Shown: piece by piece, positions 16,767-24,659 of the stretch | Layout: the number at the start of each line of letters is the position of its first letter | How positions within the stretch are numbered: position 1 is the first letter of the stretch | DNA from: Ornithinibacter aureus | GTDB taxonomy: Bacteria > Actinomycetota > Actinomycetes > Actinomycetales > Dermatophilaceae | Assembly: GCF_009858245.1 (NCBI RefSeq) | Contig: NZ_VMSB01000001.1 | Span: 3,415,623 to 3,479,622, forward strand | DNA length: 64,000 nucleotides | Direction: 5' to 3' | Notes under the pieces: model-generated | The model's database searches: none | Told to the model about the DNA's origin: nothing | What the model saw: the letters and a program-made list of their open reading frames with translations, nothing else | Translations under genes and position numbers: made by a program

Positions 16767-17933
16767 ATGAGCGGGAACCCTGACTTTGACACCTACCGCC
16801 TCTCCGAGGACCACGAGGCGATCCGCGAGGCCGTGCGCGCGGTGGCTGCGGACAAGATCGCACCGTGGGCCGCCGCGGTCGACGAGGAGGCGCGCTACCC
16901 GCAGGAGGCGCACGACGCGCTCGTGGCCAGCGACTTCTTCGCACCCCACGTTCCCGAGCAGTACGGCGGGGTGGGTGCCGACGCGCTGGCGACGTGCATC
17001 GTCATCGAGGAGGTCGCGCGGGCCGACGCCTCGGCCTCGCTGATCCCGGCGGTCAACAAGCTCGGCTCGATGCCGGTGATCCTGGGCGGTACCGAGGAGC
17101 TCAAGACCCGTTACCTCACCCCGCTGGCCGCCGGGGAGACGACGTTCTCCTACGGGCTGAGCGAGCGCGAGGCGGGCTCGGACACGGCATCCATGAAGTG
17201 CCGTGCCGTGCGCGACGGCGACGACTGGGTGCTCAACGGCCAGAAGGCGTGGATCACCAATGCCGGTGTCTCGCGGTACTACACCGTTCTCGCGGTCACC
17301 GACCCGGATGGCCCGCGAGGCAACAACGTCACGGCGTTCGTCGTCGAGAAGGACGACCCCGGGTTCAGCTTCGGCGAGAAGGAGCGCAAGCTCGGCATCA
17401 AGGGGTCGCCCACGAGGGAGCTGATCTTCGAGCGCACCAGGATCCCCGGAGACCGGGTCGTCGGCGAGGTCGGCGCCGGGCTGAAACTGGCGCTCGCGAC
17501 GCTCGACCACACCCGGGTCACCATCGGGGCGCAGGCCGTCGGCATCGCGCAGGGTGCGATCGACCACGCGCTGTCGTACGTCAAGGAGCGGCGCCAGTTC
17601 GGCACGGCAATCGCCGAATTCCAGGGCGTGCAGTTCATGCTCGCCGACATGGCGATGGAGCTCGAGGCGGCGCGGCAGCTGGTCTACGTCGCGGCCGCGA
17701 AGTCCGAGCGCGGCGACCCCGACCTGCCGTTCTTCGGTGCGGCCGCCAAGTGCTACGCGTCCGACGTCGCGATGAAGGTGACCACGGATGCCGTGCAGCT
17801 GCTCGGCGGGGCCGGCTACACCCGCGACTTCCCGCTCGAGCGGATGATGCGCGACGCCAAGATCACCCAGATCTACGAGGGCACCAACCAGGTGCAGCGC
17901 ATCGTCATGGCCCGCCAGCTCCTGAAGGGATGA
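16767..17933 (+). CDS. Acyl-CoA dehydrogenase (right copy)
   Basis: Coding sequence identical to 4793-5959, so function, motifs and catalytic glutamate are the same. The reading frame stays open upstream to 16698, but the repeat starts at 16751 and the leaderless -10 box favours the ATG at 16767. This copy has the native-looking downstream neighbour, the complete LCP gene, in convergent orientation 36 bases away. Confidence 0.95.
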   Translation: MSGNPDFDTYRLSEDHEAIREAVRAVAADKIAPWAAAVDEEARYPQEAHDALVASDFFAPHVPEQYGGVGADALATCIVIEEVARADASASLIPAVNKLGSMPVILGGTEELKTRYLTPLAAGETTFSYGLSEREAGSDTASMKCRAVRDGDDWVLNGQKAWITNAGVSRYYTVLAVTDPDGPRGNNVTAFVVEKDDPGFSFGEKERKLGIKGSPTRELIFERTRIPGDRVVGEVGAGLKLALATLDHTRVTIGAQAVGIAQGAIDHALSYVKERRQFGTAIAEFQGVQFMLADMAMELEAARQLVYVAAAKSERGDPDLPFFGAAAKCYASDVAMKVTTDAVQLLGGAGYTRDFPLERMMRDAKITQIYEGTNQVQRIVMARQLLKG

Positions 17934-17969
17934 GCCGGCCAGCTCGTCGTCGCGGGAGGGCGTCGGGGG

Positions 17970-19295
17970 TCAGCCTCGCGGTCGACCGTCGGTGCCCGCG
18001 GGAGGGCTGTCGATCGGTGTGCCCTCGCGCAGCATGGTGAACAGGGCATCGGCCCGCTCGTCGTCCCAGATGACCGAACTGCCCGCGCTCGTCGTCGTGC
18101 TCGTCGACGACAGCGGCACGACGAGGCTCAGGGCCTGGTCGGAGGAGACCTTTCGCATCGTCGACAGGATCCGGTAGGAGTCCAGCAGCGAGGTGTCCTC
18201 GCCCACGACGACGCTTGACGTCGCCGTGTGGGTGAATCCCCACCAGCGCCAGGGGAGGAGCACCGTCGACGGCCTCGCGGCCTGCTTCATGACGGCGCCG
18301 AGGAACTGACGCTGTCGCTCCGCGCGCCCGAGGTCGCCGCGAGGGTCGGAGTAGCGCGCCCGGACGTAGCCGAGCGCGTTCTTGCCGTCCAACTCCTGGC
18401 AGCCGGCCTTGAGGTCGATGTGGGCCTTGGCGTCCTTGATGTCGTTCTTCACGCACACCTCGACGCCCCCGAGGCTGTCGACCACGCCGGCGAAACCGCC
18501 GAGCCCGATCTCGACGTAGCCGTCGATGGGCAGGCCGGTGGCCTCCTCGAGCGTGGCGACGAGCAGGCTCGGGCCCCCGATCGCGAAGGCCGCGTTGACC
18601 TTGTTGGTCTTGTGCCCGGGGATCGGCAGGAAGCTGTCGCGGGGGATGGAGATCAGCACGGGTTTGCCCGACCCGCTCGGTGTGTGCACGAGGATGATCG
18701 AGTCGGTGCGGCGCCCCTCGGCGTCGCCACCCACACCGATCGCCTTGCGTTCTGCGGCAGTGAGCCCCTCGCGGCTGTCCGAGCCGACGAGCAGGTAAGT
18801 GCTTCCGCTGGCATCGGCCGGCCGTTGCGTCGTGGGGGTGGTGTCCTCACGGGCAACCTGCGACCACGCGTGGATCGGGGTGACCACGATGAAGACGAGC
18901 CAGGCCGCGAGCGCCGCGAGGATCAGCCTCGACAGGCGCCGCGCCCGTCCGGGCCGGGGCGGCTGGGGCGCACGCGGGGCGCGGGGACCGCGCGGCGGTG
19001 TCGGGGGCGTGGGTTGTCGGGGCGCCACCGGTCGACCGAGTTCATCGTATGCCGTGTGGCCCGGTTGCGGGGCCGCGGCTGGTCGCCGGGGCTTGGCTGT
19101 CGAGGTCCGGGTGGGTTGGCTGGCTCGTGCCGGCGCTGCCTTGGCCCCTTTCGGGGCCGGCTTCGGAGCCGACTTGGCAGCCGGCTTTGTGGCGGGCCGT
19201 GCAGCGCGCCTCGTGTCGACGACGTAGACGTCCTCGTCGGCCGGTCTCGCCGGGCGCCTGCCCTGGGGGATCGGTCGTGCGTGGTCGTCGTTCAT
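17970..19295 (-). CDS. LytR-CpsA-Psr (LCP) family glycopolymer ligase
   Basis: Membrane-anchored phosphotransferase of 441 residues that attaches lipid-linked glycopolymers (teichoic acid, arabinogalactan, capsule) to peptidoglycan. A long Pro/Ala/Lys/Arg-rich cytoplasmic N-terminus (about residues 1-125) precedes one transmembrane helix (LILAALAAWLVFIVVTPI) and an extracellular LCP domain with VGSDSREG, RTDSIILVH, LISIPRDSF, NKVNAAFAIGG and a conserved RYSDPRGDLGRAERQRQFL. The arginines and aspartates in SIPRDS and RYSDPRGD are typical active-site residues. Divergent from a second LCP gene at 19436. The last 145 codons are duplicated at 5996-6433. Confidence 0.94.
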   Translation of the reverse strand: MNDDHARPIPQGRRPARPADEDVYVVDTRRAARPATKPAAKSAPKPAPKGAKAAPARASQPTRTSTAKPRRPAAAPQPGHTAYDELGRPVAPRQPTPPTPPRGPRAPRAPQPPRPGRARRLSRLILAALAAWLVFIVVTPIHAWSQVAREDTTPTTQRPADASGSTYLLVGSDSREGLTAAERKAIGVGGDAEGRRTDSIILVHTPSGSGKPVLISIPRDSFLPIPGHKTNKVNAAFAIGGPSLLVATLEEATGLPIDGYVEIGLGGFAGVVDSLGGVEVCVKNDIKDAKAHIDLKAGCQELDGKNALGYVRARYSDPRGDLGRAERQRQFLGAVMKQAARPSTVLLPWRWWGFTHTATSSVVVGEDTSLLDSYRILSTMRKVSSDQALSLVVPLSSTSTTTSAGSSVIWDDERADALFTMLREGTPIDSPPAGTDGRPRG

Positions 19296-19435
19296 GTCGT
19301 TCCAGTGCTCTCGGGCTCGGGGTCACGTCGGCCCCAGTCTGCCAACGGAGTCTGGGATCTGCCTGATCGCGAAGCGACCCCCACCGCGGCGCGCCTCGTC
19401 CGCCACGGCGGCGTCAGGCTCGATACTCGGCAGTC

Positions 19436-20926
19436 ATGGGATCACAGCGCGGCTCTGCGGTGCTCGATCGAGCCGCGACCGACGCGCCGATCCGAGTCGA
19501 CACCCGAACCCCGGGCGACCTGCGCCGCGACCGTCGCCGTGCCTACACACTGCTCGGCCTGACCGTCGTGCTGCCCGGCTCGGCCCAGCTCGCCGTCGGC
19601 AACCCGACGCTCGGGCGCTTCGCCCTCAAGGGCTGGTTCGGGGTGTGGGCGGTGGCGGCCCTGTTCGGCCTGCTGGCCTTCGTGAACCGTGCGGCGGCGC
19701 TCACGGTGCTCACGCACCGGTGGACCCTCGCCGTGCTCCAGGCGCTCCTCTTCGCCATGGCCGCGATGTGGCTGGTGCTGCTCGTCGACGCCTGGCGGAT
19801 CGGTCGCCCTGACCGGCTCGCCCGATCCGACCGCCGCCGCCTGCTCGTCGCCCTGGTCGTCCTGCTCGTGGCTCTTCCCGGGGCCACCGCCTACGCCGGG
19901 GTCAACGTCGGGGCTGCCCGCACGGCCATGACCTCGGTGTTCGGTGCCGGGGACGCGGCCGGAGCCGTGGACGGCCGGTTCAACATCCTCCTGCTCGGCG
20001 GAGACAGCGGTCGCGGACGTGAGGGCCTGCGACCAGACAGCATCCAACTGGCCAGCGTCGATGCCGAGACGGGCCGGGCCGTGTTGTTCGGCTTCTCCCG
20101 CGAGACCGAGAACATCACCTTCCGACGGGGCTCGGTCATGGCCGGGCTGATGCCGCAGGGGTGGACCTGCGGCGACGAGTGCCTGCTCAACGGGCTCTAC
20201 ACGTGGGGGCAGGACCACGCCGACGAGTTCCCGCCCGGCACGCAGGACCCGGGCCTCGTGGCGACGACCGAGGCCGTCGAGGCGTTGTCCGGCCTCGACA
20301 TCCAGTACCACGTGCTGGTCGACCTCAAGGGGTTCCGCAGCCTCGTCGATGCCGTGGGTGGCCTGGACATCACCGTGCAGCGACGCACGCCGATCGGCTC
20401 GCAGGCCAACATCAAGGGCTGGATCGAGGCGGGGGAGCGGCATCTCGACGGCCACGACGCGCTCTGGTACGCCCGGAGCCGGGCCAACTCCACGAACTAC
20501 GAGCGGATGGCCCGCCAGCGCTGTGTCGTGACCGCGATGATCCGCCAGCTCGACCCCCAGACCGTCGTGCTGAACTTCGGCGACATCGCCAACGCCACCA
20601 AGGGCGTCTTCCAGACCGACATCCCGCAGGGCGCGCTCGCCACCCTGGGTGACCTGGCCGTGAAGACCAAGCAGCAGAAGATCACCTCAGTGAACTTCGT
20701 GCCTCCGCTCATCAAGCCGTGGGACTACGACCCGGCCGTCGTGCACGCTGCGGTCGACAAGGCCATCGCACGGTCCGAGAAGGCCGACGCGGAACCCGCG
20801 CCCCCCGCTCGCGCCACTGAGACCCCGACGGAATCGGAGCCGAAGAAGCAGGCCGTCATGGAGAGGCCAGGTGCCGATCCGGACGCTTCCACCGACGACC
20901 TCGCTGGCGTCTGCACTGCGGGTTAG
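19436..20926 (+). CDS. LCP family protein with four-helix N-terminus
   Basis: Second LCP-type ligase, 496 residues. Unlike the neighbour, the N-terminus has several hydrophobic segments (about residues 40-150), then an extracellular LCP domain starting FNILLLGGDSGRGREGLRPDSIQLASVD, with FSRETENITF in place of the usual PRDS motif, VDLKGFRSLVDAVGGLDI, and WYARSRANSTNYERMARQRC near the end. The tail is rich in Pro, Ala and Glu. Four cysteines in and after WTCGDECLLNG may form disulfides. Expected role: transfer of polymer from lipid carrier to wall. Its TAG stop overlaps the native end of the convergent membrane-protein gene (20923). Confidence 0.9.
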   Translation: MGSQRGSAVLDRAATDAPIRVDTRTPGDLRRDRRRAYTLLGLTVVLPGSAQLAVGNPTLGRFALKGWFGVWAVAALFGLLAFVNRAAALTVLTHRWTLAVLQALLFAMAAMWLVLLVDAWRIGRPDRLARSDRRRLLVALVVLLVALPGATAYAGVNVGAARTAMTSVFGAGDAAGAVDGRFNILLLGGDSGRGREGLRPDSIQLASVDAETGRAVLFGFSRETENITFRRGSVMAGLMPQGWTCGDECLLNGLYTWGQDHADEFPPGTQDPGLVATTEAVEALSGLDIQYHVLVDLKGFRSLVDAVGGLDITVQRRTPIGSQANIKGWIEAGERHLDGHDALWYARSRANSTNYERMARQRCVVTAMIRQLDPQTVVLNFGDIANATKGVFQTDIPQGALATLGDLAVKTKQQKITSVNFVPPLIKPWDYDPAVVHAAVDKAIARSEKADAEPAPPARATETPTESEPKKQAVMERPGADPDASTDDLAGVCTAG

Positions 20927-21003
20927 CGGAATGACCGTCGAACGCCACCCGGCAGCGGTGTTGGCGTTTGGCAAACCGACAGAGAGTCCCACCCAACCAG
21001 GCT

Positions 21004-21011
21004 GGGAAACG
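21004..21011 (+). repeat. 8-bp target duplication GGGAAACG (left)
   Basis: Direct repeat with 22493-22500 flanking the ISL3 element; 8 bp is the normal duplication for ISL3. Confidence 0.9.
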
Positions 21012-22492
21012 GGCTCTTCATACCTGAGGGTGGGGTTCATAGGGCGAGCCCTCCTCCGATGAGGAGCATGCGGAGTCTGTAGTTCCCGCGATTTCTGAAG
21101 CCTCGAGCGACCCTTCGGTGTAGCTCGATGAGCCCGTTGACGGCCTCGGCGCCACCGTTGTTCGCGCCCTCGGTGGTGAAGTACCCCAGGAACGCCTCAC
21201 GCCACTGCTTCAGGGTCCGGCCCAGGCGAGCGACCTCGGGGATCGGGCACGAGATGAACGTGGCGAGGATCTTCTCGGCGATGGCCCGCCCGGCGGCGGG
21301 GGTGTCCTGGTGGTAGGCCGAGCGGACCTGCTGGGCGCACAACCAGGCGACCTCGACCTCGACGTGCTCGTCCCGGGCGGTGAACGCCGCGGTGAGCCGG
21401 GCGCGTTGGCGGTCGGTGAGTCGTTCTGCGCCGGCGCGCAGGATGTTGCGGATCCGGTATAGCGGGTCGTTGCGTCGTCCGCTGTGCCCGCAGGTGTCCT
21501 GCTGGACCCGGCGCCGCACGTCGTCGACGACCTGTGTGGCGAGCTTGACGACGTGGAACGCGTCGAGCACGGCGACGGCGTCGGTGAGCTCGTCGTCGAT
21601 GGCGTTCTTGTACCCGTGGAACGGGTCCAACGTCGCCACGCTCACCCCGGAGCGGAACGCCTGTCCGCGCTCGGTCAGTCAGGCCTTGTACGCGGCGCCG
21701 GAGCGGCCCGGACCAGGTCCAGCAGCCGGGCCCGGGTGCGGCCGTGCTGATCACGGGTCAGGTCCACGATCCCGGTCAGCTCCTTCGGGCCCCGCCCGCC
21801 GTCTTCGATCGGCTTGGTCGACACGTGGCGCCACACGTGCTCATCGACCCCCAGGGTGGACACCCCCTCGAAGCGGGTCGGGTCGGCGGCGGCCTGCTCG
21901 AGCACCGGCTTGATCGAGGTCCACACCGTCTTCCACGTCGTCCCGAGCTGGCAGGCCAGCCCGAGGATGGAGGCGTGCTCACGGCGCAGCTGGGCGATCG
22001 CCCACCGACAGGCCCGCACCGTGAGCAGCGCCCGCGGTCGGGCGATGTCCTCGTCCTGCTCCACGAACGAGCGGGTCGGGCACCCCGGGTCCGGGCACAC
22101 GAAGCGACGCTTGCGCCAGATGATCGTGACCGGTCGGCCCGCCCACGGGGCGTCGACCAGCCGCACCTCGCGCCGGCCGTGACCATGCGCGACGACCCCG
22201 CACCTCGGGCAGCCCATCACCTCCGGCTCGGACTCCACGGTGACCGTGAACGCGCCGATTCCCTCATCACGATCCACGCCGATCACATGCAGGCCCGGCA
22301 GGCCGACGAGGAGATCACAACGGTCGCAGTAGCCGCCCGCACGAGAGCAGCACAACGTAGGCTTCGGCATCGTCGAGGTCCTTGAGATCTGGTGATGTGA
22401 GAGTCCTCAGATCCTCGGGGACCTCGACCCCAAACCTCCTCAGCCCACGCCCACGCGCGTCGTGCTCACCCCACCCTCAGGTATGAAGAGCC
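21012..22492 (-). mobile_element. ISL3-family insertion sequence (decayed)
   Basis: 1481-bp element with 24-bp inverted repeats at 21012-21035 and 22469-22492 (outer bases GGCTCTTCATACC), flanked by 8-bp direct repeats. It carries one transposase gene on the minus strand, which is broken. Inserted at the 3' end of a membrane-protein gene. Confidence 0.93.
21037..22370 (-). pseudogene. ISL3-family transposase, frameshifted and with a nonsense codon
   Basis: The N-terminal part (22370-21675) has the ISL3 zinc-finger cysteines (CCSRAGGYCDRC, CPRCG, CPDPGCPTRSF), the helix-turn-helix region and the first DDE aspartate in GVDEHVWRH. The C-terminal part (21645-21037) has DPFHGYKNAIDDEL, LDAFHVVKLA, and the glutamate region NNGGAEAVNGLIE. 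Between them one C is missing at about 21712 (the family sequence LVPGRSGAAYKA would need GTCCCGGGC) and a TGG tryptophan codon has become TGA at 21681-21679. Two independent lesions make a sequencing error unlikely to be the whole explanation. Confidence 0.9.
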
Positions 22493-22500
22493 GGGAAACG
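22493..22500 (+). repeat. 8-bp target duplication GGGAAACG (right)
   Basis: Partner of 21004-21011. Confidence 0.9.
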
Positions 22501-24659
22501 TCTCAACGTCGACGCGGTCCCCCTGGGGCCGACTCTCAGGGGGGCACTGCGTGAGCTCGAACAGTCGGTAGTCCCCTGAACGTGCAACCTCCCGCCACGC
22601 GGGTGACTCGTGGATCCCGTCGACGCCACCGAACTCCATCCGCGCCTCCTCCTCCCCCCACAGGAACGGAACCCCTCCCGTCAGCGCATGGGTGATGCCT
22701 GCCTCCTTCGCGAAGCGGCAGATCACCGGGTTCGTGTCGATGTCGTTGAGGAGCAAGGCGAGCAGGCGACGTTCCGTCGTTGTGTTCGTCTTCTCGGTGG
22801 GCCAGAACATCTGTGTTCCCGCCACGATGTACATGTACGAGCCGCCATTCCACGGACTGGCCGCGACGACCGCGCCCTCCGGAAGGCTTCCCGCCAGCTC
22901 ACGCAGGTCAAGCAGCTCTTCTGGGCTGACCCAGGATCGTGCGGTGCCGGGGTGGTAATAGGGCCAGAGCCACTCAATGTCGCGCTGGATCCCGGCGCCC
23001 GTGGGGATGACGAGCAGGGCCGCGAGTCCCGCGGCGCACGCCGACTCGACCATCCAGGCTCGACTGCCACCACCGGTGAGGCGAGGAGCGATAAGGCGAG
23101 CGGGTGCGAGAAGCGCGGCCGTGGCCGCAAGAGCAGCTGGAAGGACGGCGACGCCAGCGAGCCTTATCGCGTTGTTGAACCATGGCCACGTCACCAACCG
23201 TGCGACCGTATCGTCAACGGCTGTGTTGAGGAAGTAGGCCGCCGTGAAGAGCGCCAGGGCGGGCACGATCCACAGTGCGGTGCGAAGCAGGATGAGCACG
23301 ACCGCTATGCCGAGCACGACCACGACAGCCATCGCGGGCGCCGCCCCCGCGTCTCGTGGGGCCAGGCCGGCGATGTCGGACAACGCGTCAGCAGACGTCA
23401 TCTCGGGCCCGGGCTCCCCGGTGTCGCGCATCGAAGCCGGTGCAAGTGCCACGGATGCGAGGGCCGCTGCTGCCAGCCCGGCGTTGACGACCAGGAAGGT
23501 GAGTCTCCGATGGGGGGTCCCGGGGCCACCGCACATCCGGCGTGCAGCCGCCGTCCATGTTGCCACTGCGGCCAGAACGTCGGCGGTGAGCACCGCTTGA
23601 GGGTGGGCCACCGCGAGGCCAGGCAGGGCCACGAGGATGACAACGGCGCAGGTCGCTGGGGTCCCTGGGCTCTGTCCGTTGCGCGCCAGGATCCCGATGA
23701 CCCCGAGTGCTGCGCTGAGCACGGCAGGAACCATGGCCTGTCCGTAGAGGTTCGGCCAGAGTGGCCCGAAGCCGATAAGCATGAAGGGGAAGGCGATGAA
23801 GAGGGCCGAGGACAGTGCGCCCAGCCCTGCGGCGACGGCGCCACCGAACACGGTCCTCGACAACAGACCCATGCCGAAGGGCCAGATAACCGCAGCGGTG
23901 GCGAGGACGAGGGCGGAGGTGGAGACGACCGCGGGGACGCCGGTGATCAAGGACACCGTGGCGGCCATCGAGTGAAAGCCGACCGGGTAGCTTGTGTTGG
24001 TCAGGGTTCCGGTGAAACGCAGGCCGTGCTGGAACGACACGTCGAGGTTCTGGGCCATCCACTGCGTGGTCCCGAGGTGGAAGATCGTATCTGGGTGCTG
24101 GGGGAACTGCTCGGGCGAGTCGGTCGAATGGATGAGTACCCACCCGATGATCACGGCAGCGATGGCAGTCCCGACGAGCAGCCAAGCGGCGTCGGCCCAC
24201 GCCGGCGCCATGGGCGCGTCACCTCGTGACGCGGCAGCGGCCGCACTCGCAGAGTCTTCCCTCGCGGAGTCGAGGTGCCGCCGACGCAGCCGGGTGATGA
24301 GTGCGGAACACATCCCGGCGACGAGCCAAGTCGTGAGTGTCGCGAACACCACGATAACGATCGACCACGGGCGGCCGAGGGCAGCCGTCACACTCCCCCC
24401 GCCGACGATGATGAGGGTCGAGACGGTTGGCGCGGCCGCGAGAGAGAGGAGCGCCCTCGCTCCCAGGAGTCGGAGTGTCACCGCGCCGGGGACCACGAGA
24501 AGTGCGAGGGCCACGAGGACGGGGACGATCACGTCCGGCCACGCATGGGTCCCGGGGGTCAGCACCCGCATAGGCTATGCGACGAGTCTGGGACGGTGCC
24601 TCTCGGCCGATAGACTCGTTCAACTGTTCGCCCCCACCTCCACGAGGAGTCGCCGATCC

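Larger units (their letters stand above)
16751..18408 (+). repeat. 1.66-kb direct repeat, right copy (ACAD + LCP 3' end)
   Basis: Partner of 4777-6433. Here the upstream flank is cassette B and the downstream flank is the rest of the intact LCP gene. The bases just before the two copies (GATACC then a few differences) are similar but not identical, as if two alleles of one promoter region met here. Confidence 0.95.
20923..24571 (-). pseudogene. Large polytopic membrane protein (DUF6541-like), 3' end interrupted by ISL3 element
   Basis: Multi-spanning protein with 14 or so helices and a C-terminal extracytoplasmic domain, typical of DUF6541/GT-C-like proteins in actinobacterial polysaccharide loci. 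The gene is 24571-22493 joined to 21003-20923 (719 codons) once the IS and one target duplication are removed; the join is in frame (…VETFP-SLVGWDSL…) and ends at TAA 20925-20923. With the IS present, translation runs 27 bases into the element, adding eight residues (GSSYLRVG) and stopping at 22466, so a 701-residue product lacking only the last 26 native residues is still made and may function. Acceptor-loop acidic residues (DTIFHLGTTQWM, NTSYPVGFHSM) resemble GT-C enzymes. Function not known. Confidence 0.8.

Noticed and set aside
22610-24229. 539-codon plus-strand open frame opposite the membrane protein
   Set aside because: Highly charged low-complexity shadow with no start signal; the minus-strand frame has clear membrane helices.
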